DNA from: an uncultured Clostridia bacterium
GTDB lineage: Bacteria; Bacillota; Clostridia; Christensenellales; Borkfalkiaceae
Direction of reading: 5' to 3'
Length of the DNA stretch: 64,000 bases
NCBI GenBank assembly: GCA_944354535.1
Contig: CALVPY010000010.1
Location: forward strand, 1 to 64,000
The notes beneath the pieces are model-generated. The model saw only the letters and a list, made by a program, of their open reading frames with translations. It did not search any database and was not told the origin of the DNA. The translations under genes were made by a program, and so were the position numbers. This document shows positions 56,044-64,000 of the stretch, in pieces; the stretch's first letter is position 1, and the number at the start of each line of letters is the position of its first letter.

Positions 56044-58626
56044 ATGGATCAGGAATTTACCCATAGCGATGACGAAGAAGAGATCGTAGACGTCGCCGAA
56101 GAGAGCGTTCCCTCCCCCGCCGATGCGGAAGAGGAAGAGCTTTCCGCCGCGCCCGATCGCACTGCGGACGAGAACGAAAGCGAGGACGGAGCCGAGGAGG
56201 ACAGGGAGCATACCATCAGCTCCGACCTCATCCGCGGCCACATCAACACCATCATCCTCCGCTCCCTCTATGACGGGGACAAGTACGGCTATGCGATCAT
56301 CGAGGAGATCGGCCGCAAGAGCCACAACCAGTATCAGCTCAAACAACCCTCCCTCTACAGCGCCCTCAAGCGGCTCGAGAAGGAAGGCTACATCACGTCC
56401 TATTGGGGCGGCACGGCGGGCGGCGGAAGGCGCAAGTACTTCTCCCTCACCGACCAGGGCAAGGAGATCGCCGAACGCAATCTGATGGAATGGGAGTACT
56501 CCCGCACCGTCATCGACAGCCTCATCTCCGACAAGGACTTCGATTTCTCCTCCCCCGCCCCCTCCGCCGTCGATATGCGCGTTCTGAAGCAGTCGACGAG
56601 CCGCGTCCCGAACGTCGAACTTGACGATGAGGACGAAGGCGACGCCCCGGAGGAGACCGCGGAATGGACGCCGGAGGACAGCGATAACGGCTTTGACGAC
56701 GGCGCGGATGCAGACGAAACGCTCCCCGCTGCCTGCGAGGAAGCCCCTGCCCCCGAAGAGGCCATCGAGGAAGCGCCCGCAGAGGCCGCCGAAGCTGTCG
56801 AAGCTCCCGAAGAAACGATCGAGGAAGCCCCCACCCCCGATGCTGCCTATGCCGCGGCATCGGCGCAGCCCCCTTCCCTCTCCGAAGCACAGCCCGACGA
56901 TGCGCAAGGCGCCCCTTCCGCAGACGAGCCCCTTACGGGATCTGCCGACGGTGCAGCACCCGCGCAGCCTGTGATCAGTGAAGATCACCCCGCTTTCCAA
57001 GAGCTGGAAGCCCGCCGCGCCGCCTTCGAAGAAGAACAGCGCCGTGCAGAAGAAGAACTCCGCGCCCGCGAAGAGATGCTCCGCACGCGCGAGGAGCTCT
57101 TCCGCAGCGAGGAAGAACAGCGCAACCGCATGATCGCGGAGGAAGCCGCCAAAAACCGCTATTGGGAAGAGATGCGCGCACGCGAGCAGGCCCGCCTCGA
57201 AGAAGAGCAGCGCCGCCGTATGGAGGCCGAGGCCATCGCCCGTCTCCGCTATGAAGATGAACTCCGCCGCCGCGGGGAGGAACGCCGAATGCAGGAAGAA
57301 GCACGCCTCGCAGAAGAGGCACGCCGCGCCGAAGAGGAGCGGCTCATGGAAGAACAGCGCCGCGCCGAGGAAGAGGCGGAGCGCGAACGGCTGCGGCTCG
57401 AGGAAGAGCAGCGCCTCGCCCGCGAGGAAGAGGAACGCCGCGCCGCCGAAGAGGCACGCCTCGAAGAGGAGCGCGCCCACGCCGATTCCCTTGACGATGA
57501 AAAGGCGCAGCAGAACGCGCGCATCATGGAGATGCAGCCCTTTGCCGAAGAGCGCGCAAAGTACGAACAGATGATCCGCGACCGCGAAGAGCAGCTCAAG
57601 GCCCAACACGCCCGCGAGCTCGCCGAACAGGAGATGCGCATCCGCAGCGAGGATGAAGAACGCTTCCGCGAGCGCGAACAGCAGATGATCCACCAGAATT
57701 ACATGAGCCTCGTCAACGCCCCTCCCGTTGAGGAGCCGCAGGGCTCGGAATACAACTATTTCAATACCCCCGTGGTGCCGGCAGGCGAAGCCAAGACGCC
57801 CATGTATGCAGCCAAGCCCGAGGCTGAACGCGAATACCGTTCGCTCATCGGTAAGCTCTACTCCAACGCCATCAAGGAAGATTCGCAGCAGTCCGCCCCC
57901 GCGCCTCAGCGGCCGCAGCAGCTGCCGCAGGCTTCCAAACAGTCCGCGCCGCAGCCCGCCCCCGCGCAGCAGACCTATGCACCCCGCCCCGCAGTACAGC
58001 CCGCGCCGCAGCAGCCGGCAGCGCCTGCACCGCAAAAGCCGGTACAAAAACCCGCGGAAGCGCCTGCACAGCCCAGGAAAGCTCCTCCCGCGCCCCCGCC
58101 CCGCTCGCTGGACGGCATCGATTTCTACGACATCGAAATGCGCGCCGCAGCGGACGGCATCCGCATCACGACCTCGGGCGGCGGGACGAAGCCTGTCACG
58201 ACGACGCTCTCCGTCAACCTCGTCCACAAGGGCAAAGCGCTCTTCTTCAGCGCCCTCACCGTGTTTCTCCTCTGCATTGCCGAAGGCAGCCTCACGCTGG
58301 GGCTTCTGCGCACATTGCTGCTCCCCCGCTTCTACCCCTATCTCATCTGGGGCGCGGGACTTGCCGTTCTGCTCGTCTGCGGCCTCGCCTATGTCAACCA
58401 CTACGGCGAACGCGCTCTGAGGCGAACGGGGAACCTGCTCGTGAACACCATCGTCACCTACGCGCTGTGCGTGATCGTCATCCTCATCGTTGCCCTTGCC
58501 CGGAACATCGACTTCTCCGACCTCGGCCAGCTGATGACGAGCGTGATCATCCCCGTCGTGTTCTTCCTGAACATCGTCGTCTTCGCAGTAGCGTATTACC
58601 TGCAAGTCCGCCCGAAGAACGAATAA
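56044..58626 (+). CDS. PadR-type regulator fused to coiled coil and four membrane helices
   Basis: 860 residues with unusual architecture. Residues 1-58 are acidic. Residues 61-160 are a PadR winged helix (ILRSLYDGDKYGYAIIEEI, LKQPSLYSALKRLEKEGYI, RKYFSLTDQGK). Residues ~210-320 are Glu/Ala/Pro-rich, ~325-560 a long Glu/Arg coiled coil (repeats like RRAEEE), ~620-700 Pro/Gln/Ala-rich. The last ~130 hold four membrane helices. Ordinary PadR proteins are soluble, 100-200 residues. This one would be a DNA-binding domain held at the membrane on a long flexible arm. The AAGGAG RBS lies seven bases before the ATG and the promoter is perfect, so expression is likely high. Function unknown. Confidence 0.8.
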   Translation: MDQEFTHSDDEEEIVDVAEESVPSPADAEEEELSAAPDRTADENESEDGAEEDREHTISSDLIRGHINTIILRSLYDGDKYGYAIIEEIGRKSHNQYQLKQPSLYSALKRLEKEGYITSYWGGTAGGGRRKYFSLTDQGKEIAERNLMEWEYSRTVIDSLISDKDFDFSSPAPSAVDMRVLKQSTSRVPNVELDDEDEGDAPEETAEWTPEDSDNGFDDGADADETLPAACEEAPAPEEAIEEAPAEAAEAVEAPEETIEEAPTPDAAYAAASAQPPSLSEAQPDDAQGAPSADEPLTGSADGAAPAQPVISEDHPAFQELEARRAAFEEEQRRAEEELRAREEMLRTREELFRSEEEQRNRMIAEEAAKNRYWEEMRAREQARLEEEQRRRMEAEAIARLRYEDELRRRGEERRMQEEARLAEEARRAEEERLMEEQRRAEEEAERERLRLEEEQRLAREEEERRAAEEARLEEERAHADSLDDEKAQQNARIMEMQPFAEERAKYEQMIRDREEQLKAQHARELAEQEMRIRSEDEERFREREQQMIHQNYMSLVNAPPVEEPQGSEYNYFNTPVVPAGEAKTPMYAAKPEAEREYRSLIGKLYSNAIKEDSQQSAPAPQRPQQLPQASKQSAPQPAPAQQTYAPRPAVQPAPQQPAAPAPQKPVQKPAEAPAQPRKAPPAPPPRSLDGIDFYDIEMRAAADGIRITTSGGGTKPVTTTLSVNLVHKGKALFFSALTVFLLCIAEGSLTLGLLRTLLLPRFYPYLIWGAGLAVLLVCGLAYVNHYGERALRRTGNLLVNTIVTYALCVIVILIVALARNIDFSDLGQLMTSVIIPVVFFLNIVVFAVAYYLQVRPKNE

Positions 58627-58646
58627 CTTTCAAATCCATGAAAAAA

Positions 58647-58670
58647 GGCAGCTAAAATAGCTGTCTTTTT
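58647..58670 (+). terminator. Terminator of the PadR-type gene
   Basis: GGCAGCTA-AAA-TAGCTGTC followed by TTTTT, 20 bases after the stop. An A-run before it makes it usable on both strands. Confidence 0.85.
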
Positions 58671-58785
58671 CATTGCACAAGAAAAGCCTTGCCGGGTCAT
58701 CGCGCTTCCCGTAGAGATGAAGCGGAACGCTTGATAAAATTCAACTTATGAAAAGCAGAGCCTTCTTTCTCTCGCGAAAACAACT

Positions 58786-58813
58786 TGAAGATTCTATTGT
58801 TTTTTGATATAAT
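58786..58813 (+). promoter_or_regulatory. Promoter of the orphan gene at 58857
   Basis: TTGAAG (58786-58791), 16-base spacer, TATAAT (58808-58813). Confidence 0.6.
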
Positions 58814-58856
58814 AAAGACGTCGATCAATAAGAATTTGACAGAGGAGGATCATCTT

Positions 58857-59240
58857 ATGTGTTTTACAAAACCGACGTACGAAGAGATCAGATTGCCATT
58901 TCGATTCATTGATGTTCCGGCCGATCGCGGATCGGGGGCGATCAATATAGAAGCATACGGAAATGTTTTCGGGAAATATAAATATTGTTACGCTTGGTAT
59001 GAGCTGAAAAGCGCCAAAATGTATGACAATGGGGACTTTGAACAGATGATCGAACTGCTGAAAACTTCTGCCGATAAAACGGTAAAGGTCATGATCAAGT
59101 TAAAAAAGGGTGTACCGAAAGACTTTAAGATAGATATCAATAGTTTAGCAGAAGTTTATTGCGATGAGAGATTCAAGGCGCTGTCGCTGTTGGGGTGGGG
59201 CTTTAACGACAAAAGCTACAACGAATTATCTTCCCGATAG
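58857..59240 (+). CDS. AT-rich orphan protein of unknown function
   Basis: 127 residues, soluble, no signal or membrane helix. It starts MCFTKPTYEEIRLPFRFIDV and has a Lys-rich middle (IKLKKGVPKDFKIDI). I recognise no family. The gene is clearly lower in GC than everything around it, has its own promoter, a good RBS (GAGGAGG, eight bases before the ATG) and two hairpins behind it, so it looks like a self-contained acquired cassette between the PadR-type gene and thrS. Confidence 0.65.
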   Translation: MCFTKPTYEEIRLPFRFIDVPADRGSGAINIEAYGNVFGKYKYCYAWYELKSAKMYDNGDFEQMIELLKTSADKTVKVMIKLKKGVPKDFKIDINSLAEVYCDERFKALSLLGWGFNDKSYNELSSR

Positions 59241-59284
59241 TAACTGCTATGTGTTGCAAAGCGTGCGTTTGCAACGCAAAAATC

Positions 59285-59367
59285 AAAGGGATAACGTTTT
59301 TTCGTTATCCCTTTACTCTACTCGGAAATTCCCTATAGACCCTGCCGGGTCAGGCAGGGCTTTTTTT
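59285..59367 (+). terminator. Two terminator hairpins behind the orphan gene
   Basis: AAAGGGATAACG-TTTTTT-CGTTATCCCTTT (59285-59314) and CCCTGCC-GGGTCA-GGCAGGG followed by CTTTTTTT (59340-59367). The second is a standard plus-strand terminator. Confidence 0.75.
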
Positions 59368-59414
59368 GCGGCACAAACAAAATATGCGATTTCTTTCGGC
59401 GCAAATGCGCCCTC

Positions 59415-61322
59415 TTAGAAGATCTTCTTGCTGTCGTTCTCCTCGCGGAGCATCTCGAAGAAGGAAGATTTGTCCATCACGCCGATGTCGCCCTCTCCGC
59501 GGCGGCGCACGGAGACGGTGCAGTCCTCCATCTCCTTGTCGCCCACGACGAGCTTATAGGGCACCTTCTCCACTTCGGCGTCGAGGATCTTCCTGCCCAG
59601 CTTCTCCTTGCGCAGATCTGCAGAGGCGCGGAATCCCGCCGCGTTCATCTCATCGGCAAGCGCCTGCGCGTACTCCGCGGCGCGGTCGGTGACGGGAAGC
59701 ACCTTGACCTGCTCGGGCGCGAGCCACACGGGGAACTTGCCCGCGAAGTGCTCGATGAGGATCGCCATGAAGCGCTCGATGGAGCCGAACACCACGCGGT
59801 GGATCATGATCGGGCGGTGTTTCTGTCCGTCCTCGCCCACATATTCGAGGTCGAAGCGCTGCGGCAGCTGGAAGTCGAGCTGGATGGTACCGCACTGCCA
59901 CGTCCTGCCGATGCTGTCTTCGAGGTGGAAGTCGATCTTCGGGCCGTAGAAGGCGCCGTCGCCCTCGTTGACCTCGTACTCGAGCCCGAGCCCTTCGAGC
60001 GCCGCCCGCAGAGCGTTCGTCGCATTCTCCCAATCTTCGTCCGAACCCATGCTGTCGTCGGGGCGGGTAGAAAGCTCCACATGATATTTGAACCCGAAGA
60101 GCTTGTAAACTTCGTCGATGAGCTTGACGACGCCCTTGATCTCGGAGGTGATCTGCTCGGGGGTCATGAAGATGTGCGCATCGTCCTGCGTGAAGCATCT
60201 CACGCGCATGAGCCCGTGCAGCTGACCGCTCTTCTCGTGGCGGTGGACAAGCCCGAGCTCGCCCATGCGGATGGGAAGGTCCTTATAGCTGTGGGGCGAA
60301 AGCTTGTAGACAAGCACGCCGCCGGGGCAGTTCATGGGCTTGATGGCGCACTCCTCCCCGTCGATCTTGGTCGTGTACATGTTGTCCTTATAGTGATCCC
60401 AATGCCCCGAAGTCTCCCAAAGCGTCCTCGTCATGATCATGGGCGTCTGCACCTCGACATAGCCGTCGCGGCGGTGGATCTGACGCCAGTAGTCGATGAG
60501 CAGGTTCTTGAGCACCATGCCGTTGGGCAGGAAGAAGGGGAAGCCGCGGCCCTCGTTGAGGAGCGCGAAGAGCTTGAGCTCTTTCCCGAGCTTGATATGG
60601 TCGCGCTTTTTCGCCTCTTCGAGCATGACGAAGTAGGCGTCCATCTCCTCCTTCTTTGCAAACGCCGTGCCGTAGATGCGGGTGAGCATCTTCTTCTTTT
60701 CGTCGCCGCGCCAATATGCGCCCGCGATGCTCATGAGCTTGAACGCCTTGATCTTGCCCGTCGAAGGAAGATGCGGGCCGCGGCAGAGGTCGATGAACGC
60801 GCCCTGCTTGTAGAAGGAGATCTCCTCCCCTTCGGGCAGGTCATTGATGAGCTCCACTTTATAGTTTTCGCCAAAGCCGCTCATGAGGGCGATCGCCTCC
60901 TCGCGCGGCAGAGTAAAGCGCTCGATGGGCAGGTTGCTCTTGACGATCTTCTTCATCTCCGCCTCGATCTTGGCAAAATCGTCCATCGTGATGGGCGTCT
61001 TGAAATCGATGTCGTAGTAGAACCCGTTGTCGATGACGGGGCCGATCGCAAGCTTCGAAGTCGGGAAAATGTTCTTGATCGCCTGCGCAAGGACGTGCGC
61101 GCAGGTGTGACGGTAGACGTGCAGCCCCTCCTTATCTTTGAGCGTGACGATCTCGAGACTGTCCCCCGCCCTAAGCGCCGTCGAAAGATCGACGAGCTCC
61201 CCGTTGACCTTAGCCGCAACGGCGGCGCGGGCGAGCCCTTCCGAAATGGCTCTTGCGGCAGCGGCGCAGTCTGCGCCATCCGCAACTTCCAGCCTGTCGC
61301 CGTTTTTCAAAGTGATGTTCAT
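59415..61322 (-). CDS. thrS: Threonyl-tRNA synthetase
   Basis: 635 residues, class II. N-terminal TGS domain (1-60), editing domain with HTCAHVLAQA, then the catalytic core with motif 2 (GELGLVHRHEKSGQLHGLMRVR) and motif 3 (PIMIHRVVFGSIERFMAIL), and a C-terminal anticodon-binding domain. Expression is under a T-box leader just upstream. The tail shows GGCGCATTTGCGCC (59400-59413) as a weak minus-strand stop hairpin. Confidence 0.96.
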   Translation of the reverse strand: MNITLKNGDRLEVADGADCAAAARAISEGLARAAVAAKVNGELVDLSTALRAGDSLEIVTLKDKEGLHVYRHTCAHVLAQAIKNIFPTSKLAIGPVIDNGFYYDIDFKTPITMDDFAKIEAEMKKIVKSNLPIERFTLPREEAIALMSGFGENYKVELINDLPEGEEISFYKQGAFIDLCRGPHLPSTGKIKAFKLMSIAGAYWRGDEKKKMLTRIYGTAFAKKEEMDAYFVMLEEAKKRDHIKLGKELKLFALLNEGRGFPFFLPNGMVLKNLLIDYWRQIHRRDGYVEVQTPMIMTRTLWETSGHWDHYKDNMYTTKIDGEECAIKPMNCPGGVLVYKLSPHSYKDLPIRMGELGLVHRHEKSGQLHGLMRVRCFTQDDAHIFMTPEQITSEIKGVVKLIDEVYKLFGFKYHVELSTRPDDSMGSDEDWENATNALRAALEGLGLEYEVNEGDGAFYGPKIDFHLEDSIGRTWQCGTIQLDFQLPQRFDLEYVGEDGQKHRPIMIHRVVFGSIERFMAILIEHFAGKFPVWLAPEQVKVLPVTDRAAEYAQALADEMNAAGFRASADLRKEKLGRKILDAEVEKVPYKLVVGDKEMEDCTVSVRRRGEGDIGVMDKSSFFEMLREENDSKKIF

Positions 61323-61377
61323 ATAAGACCTCCTTCCTATGCAGGAATTTCAATTCTTTTGCAATCAACATCGGTAT

Positions 61378-61403
61378 TATGCCAGACATAATACTGTGCT
61401 AAA
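61378..61403 (-). repeat. Dispersed dyad repeat, copy 3
   Basis: TATGCCAGACATA, then A, then TACTGTGCTAAAA, colinear with copies 1 and 2. Here the outer dyad is GTATTATG ... CATAATAC. It lies between the T-box terminator and the thrS RBS, so it is part of the thrS mRNA. Confidence 0.55.
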
Positions 61404-61409
61404 ATAAGA

Positions 61410-61640
61410 AAAACGCCCTTAATCCCTCAAAATTGAGAAGTTAAGGACGCATCATCTGCGCGGTTCCACCTTAATTGCCGCTCTTTGCGGCCGCTCGAAT
61501 GCAGTTTGGATAAACGCAAGAGCGGTTTCACCTCTGCCCTCTTAGGACGCACCTTGCAGCCGAAGGGCGCGCTCTCTGTACCCGAAAAACAGTGCTACTT
61601 GTCTCTTCCGCGACCGCATGAACTTTCCTGCGATCGTATT
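61410..61640 (-). promoter_or_regulatory. T-box riboswitch of thrS
   Basis: On the minus strand the conserved T-box TTAAGGTGGAACCGCG lies at 61474-61459. It is followed by the terminator pairing GCGTCCTTAA with TTAAGGGCG and a T-run (61450-61410). Upstream is a stem I region of about 130 bases; a Thr codon ACC (61526-61524) in GTGAAACCGC is the likely specifier. Uncharged tRNA-Thr binding would form the antiterminator and switch thrS on. Confidence 0.9.
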
Positions 61641-61667
61641 TTATTATAGCCGGAACAAAGCCGCTTG

Positions 61668-62342
61668 TCAAGAGAATGCGACGCGCTCCGGATAATATTT
61701 TTGCAAAAAATCTCCCGTCGTGTCGGAAATCTTTCCGACGCATTTGATATACCCGGCATCCGCGAGCATGATCTCCCGCTCGACGCTCTCCTCCCCCGTG
61801 AGGCGCGACAGCCTGAGCGGTGAAAAATCCTCCCCGAAGACGGCCGCCCCCTTGAGATAGACGGTGCGGCGGCTCTCATGCACGAGAAAATTGCTGAAAT
61901 TCCTGAGATCTCTTGCAGAGAACGTCTCGGGGATATATGCCGCGATCCTCCCCCATTTCTCCCTCAGCTCCCCCATGCGGAACAAAAAGAGCGCATCCAG
62001 GCAATATTCCTTCTCGCTCACGAGGCGGGGCAGGATATATGCCCTGTCCGCCTCCAGGTCCGCCGCAATGAGGGAGGACAGGAGGAGCCCCCGCTCCTTC
62101 TTCGGCATACATACGCGCACGCACTCGTCGAGAAAGCGGTATTTGTAGCCGACGGCGATGATCTCCGCCATACGCTCAAAGATCACGCCTGCGGCGCGTT
62201 CGGGCGCAAAAATGCGGCATTTGGCGCGATCTTTCGAAAAATCGAGTTCCGTTCTCCCCTCTTTGAGGGCGGAAGTGAGTCCGTTGTAGAGATAGGCGAC
62301 AAGAGCGCTGTGCAGCATACTGTCCGAGATAACAAATTCCAC
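61668..62342 (-). CDS. YtxC-like protein (putative sporulation-associated)
   Basis: 224 residues, mostly helical, soluble. No enzymatic motif is visible. The place next to thrS, the length and the pattern near residue 145 (ARDLRNFSNFLVHE) suggest the YtxC family, which sits beside thrS in Bacillus (family knowledge). The match is by context and general look only. It could also be an unrelated helical protein. The ATG at 62342 has no clear RBS. Confidence 0.45.
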   Translation of the reverse strand: MEFVISDSMLHSALVAYLYNGLTSALKEGRTELDFSKDRAKCRIFAPERAAGVIFERMAEIIAVGYKYRFLDECVRVCMPKKERGLLLSSLIAADLEADRAYILPRLVSEKEYCLDALFLFRMGELREKWGRIAAYIPETFSARDLRNFSNFLVHESRRTVYLKGAAVFGEDFSPLRLSRLTGEESVEREIMLADAGYIKCVGKISDTTGDFLQKYYPERVAFS

Positions 62343-62437
62343 AACGATATTGTATGCCGCTTTACGGCTTTTATATCCCCTTCCGCAAAAAATAACTCAC
62401 TTTGAATATCATGAGTGCCTCTGTGCGATACTGTAAA

Positions 62438-62580
62438 TGCCGCCCTTCCCGGCGGCAGGCGGCGCGCAGCGCTTTTTGAAATTTGCTATTGGGTGCGGGG
62501 CGAGGCCCCCAAAGCGCTGCATTTTGCCGCGATACAGTCTTTCGGACGGGAGCGGGATCGTTTGTTCGGTCCCGCTTTCC
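62438..62580. other. Hairpin-rich gene-free stretch between ytxC-like gene and leuS
   Basis: In the 511-base gap 62343-62853 I see no credible gene. It holds TGCCGCC-CTTCCC-GGCGGCA (62438-62457), a long stem GCAGCGCTTT/AAAGCGCTGC (62466-62475 with 62511-62520) enclosing GGGGC-GAG-GCCCC, and AGCGGGA/TCCCGCT (62551-62557 with 62570-62576). TTTGAAAT near 62474 and ATTTCAAA near 62600 could close the whole set. Possibly a structured RNA or a decayed mobile element. Confidence 0.4.
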
Positions 62581-62789
62581 GCTGTGCGCAAGACGCTCAA
62601 ATATTTCAAAGTCCGGTATCTTCAAAGACCGCGCCCCCCGCGCCCCTGCACCCGCCGCCCGAACGAGCCCAACACATTAGCACCCTCAAAGCACGCCCTT
62701 CGGCCTCATCCGCCGTAGAAAAAACCCTCTCTCATTCCATACGACGCGCCCGCCCCTTCTCTCGCGCGGAGGCATACACTTGATTATGC

Positions 62790-62818
62790 TTGACAAACTT
62801 TTCCAAGAAGAGTAAAAT
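62790..62818 (+). promoter_or_regulatory. Promoter of leuS
   Basis: TTGACA (62790-62795), 17-base spacer, TAAAAT (62813-62818), 36 bases before the ATG. Confidence 0.75.
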
Positions 62819-62853
62819 AACGTAGTAATTTCTTACATGAGGTCATTTGTTTT

Positions 62854-64000
62854 ATGGACATCAAAGCGGTAGAACGCAAGTGGCAGAGCCATTGGGAAAA
62901 GACGAAGTTCAATCATTTCGATCCGAAGAGCGACAAACCCAAGCTCTATGTTCTCGAAATGTTCTCCTATCCTTCCGGGGCAAAGCTGCACATCGGGCAC
63001 TGGTACAACTACGGGCCCACCGATTCCTACGCGCGCTTCAAGCGGATGCAGGGCTACAACGTCTTCCAGCCCATGGGCTTCGACGCCTTCGGCCTGCCCG
63101 CGGAAAATTATGCCATCAAGACGGGCATCCACCCCAAAGATTCCACCGAAAAGAACATCCAAACGATGGAGGGTCAGCTGCGCGCCATGGGCGCCATGTT
63201 CGACTGGTCCGCCGAGATCAAGACCTGCGACGAGAACTACTATAAGTGGACGCAGTGGATGTTCTTGCAGCTCTATAAAAAAGGGCTCGCATATCGCAAG
63301 GAGGCGCCCGTCAACTGGTGCCCTTCCTGCCAGACCGTGCTCGCGAACGAGCAGGTCGTCGAGAACTGCTGCGAACGCTGCGGCACACCCGTCGTGAGGA
63401 AAAACCTCACGCAGTGGTTCTTCAAGATCACCGAATATGCAGACGAGCTTTTGAGCGGGCTGGATACATTGGACTGGCCCGAAAAGACCAAAGCGATGCA
63501 GCGCAACTGGATCGGCCGCTCCACGGGCTGTGAGATCGAATTCGAGTGCGAGACGGGCGACAAGATCCGCGTGTTTACGACGCGCTGCGACACCGTGTTC
63601 GGCGTCACCTATGTGGTGCTCGCGCCCGAGCACCCCCTGGCGCGCAAGCTCGCAACGCCCGAACAGATGCAAGCCGTCGAGGAATACATCGACTATGCGG
63701 CGCGGGCGAGCGAGATCGACCGCCTTTCGACAACGCGCGAAAAGACGGGCGTGTTTACGGGCTCGTATGCGATCAACCCCATGAACGGGAAGAAGGTGCC
63801 CGTCTATCTTGCAGACTATGTGCTCGCGACCTATGGCACGGGCGCGGTGATGGCGGTGCCCGCCCACGACGAGAGAGACTTCGCCTTTGCGACGAAGTAT
63901 TCCCTTCCCATCGTCAAAGTCATCGAAAACCCCAACGGCGAGACGGTGCTCCCTTACACCGAGGACGGCATCATGGTGGGCTCGCTCGAATTTGACGGAC
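62854..64000 (+). CDS. leuS: Leucyl-tRNA synthetase, 5' part
   Basis: 382 residues are seen before the right edge. HIGH-like motif [12 protein letters not shown] within [13 protein letters not shown] (about residues 40-52), zinc-type ribbon [14 protein letters not shown]...CERCG, and the editing domain with [21 protein letters not shown] and [15 protein letters not shown]. No stop codon is reached. RBS GAGGT lies 11 bases before the ATG. No T-box leader is visible in front of it. Confidence 0.95.
   Translation, partial: MDIKAVERKWQSHWEKTKFNHFDPKSDKPKLYVLEMFSYPSGAKLHIGHWYNYGPTDSYARFKRMQGYNVFQPMGFDAFGLPAENYAIKTGIHPKDSTEKNIQTMEGQLRAMGAMFDWSAEIKTCDENYYKWTQWMFLQLYKKGLAYRKEAPVNWCPSCQTVLANEQVVENCCERCGTPVVRKNLTQWFFKITEYADELLSGLDTLDWPEKTKAMQRNWIGRSTGCEIEFECETGDKIRVFTTRCDTVFGVTYVVLAPEHPLARKLATPEQMQAVEEYIDYAARASEIDRLSTTREKTGVFTGSYAINPMNGKKVPVYLADYVLATYGTGAVMAVPAHDERDFAFATKYSLPIVKVIENPNGETVLPYTEDGIMVGSLEFDG

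Noticed and set aside
56020-58605. Open minus-strand frame of 861 codons opposite the PadR-type gene
   Set aside because: Shadow of a GC-rich, Glu/Arg/Ala-rich gene; the product is low-complexity (Leu/Gly/Phe-rich) without family motifs and has no RBS, while the plus strand has clear domains, promoter and terminator.
62371-62625. Small minus-strand frame of 84 codons before the ytxC-like gene
   Set aside because: Runs through three hairpins, no RBS, basic low-information product.
1-64000. tRNA or rRNA genes
   Set aside because: No T-loop-like GGTTCGAATCC within a cloverleaf and no conserved rRNA stretch was found by eye; the only match (near 54975) lies in a coding region.

Overview
The window reads as a chromosomal segment of a GC-rich, anaerobic, fermentative Gram-positive bacterium, most likely a gut member of the Clostridia (a Christensenellales-like lineage would fit; this is inference). 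The evidence is an oxygen-sensitive class III ribonucleotide reductase, an [FeFe] hydrogenase next to AdhE and Rex, a T-box leader on thrS, WhiA, lipoproteins anchored through a lipobox Cys, GGAGG ribosome binding sites and TTGACA-17-TATAAT promoters. No rRNA, tRNA or CRISPR array was recognised.

Region by region: (1) 1-6.4 kb is accessory and lower in GC. It holds the 5' end of a MobC-like relaxosome gene with hairpins and direct repeats upstream (candidate oriT), a broken gene for a protein with two XRE DNA-binding domains, one membrane segment, seven InlB-type B repeats and BspA-type leucine-rich repeats, a DUF4143 ATPase and a remnant of a collagen-like gene. (2) 6.5-10.9 kb is a zinc/manganese uptake operon (znuA-znuC-znuB) led by three small envelope proteins, with a branched RNA-like hairpin ending in a T-run after the first gene. 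(3) 11-21.4 kb is one minus-strand glycan-utilisation operon: GH3, GH43, GPH sugar symporter with a long charged tail, GH43, a frameshifted esterase and GH78 rhamnosidase. (4) 21.5-31.7 kb carries a MacB-like ABC exporter fusion with a partner, a nitroreductase, an RsmB-like RNA methyltransferase, a Ktr-type potassium system, two G3E (CobW-like) GTPases, one with a very His/Cys-rich linker, and an M29 aminopeptidase. (5) 31.7-44.1 kb holds nrdD-nrdG under NrdR-box-like control, a 1-phosphofructokinase-like kinase, and the run murB-PHP-whiA-dnaE-pfkA. (6) 44.4-53.1 kb has a DUF1540 peptide, rplI, the redox operon rex-adhE-hydrogenase, and valS. (7) 53.2-64 kb has an NMT1/SsuA-type ABC transporter, a giant PadR-type regulator tethered to the membrane, an AT-rich orphan gene, thrS behind a T-box, a possible ytxC and the 5' part of leuS.

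How it fits together: the plant-polysaccharide operon feeds glycolysis (two phosphofructokinases), and the rex-adhE-hydrogenase operon disposes of the reducing power as ethanol and hydrogen. Metal supply is a second theme: ZnuABC, a His-rich GTPase metallochaperone, and two proteins (7029-7550 and 28236-29183) that seem to share a TIGR03943/DUF1980-like domain. The least expected items are two apparent membrane-tethered transcription regulators (XRE-TM-B-repeat-LRR at 1.8-4.8 kb and PadR-coiled coil-4TM at 56.0-58.6 kb), a short dyad-containing repeat found at four intergenic positions (26118, 45278, 55875, 61378), and the three-way-junction structure inside the znu operon. Three genes appear to be split by small frameshifts, two of them at runs of four G/C, so sequencing error must be kept in mind.
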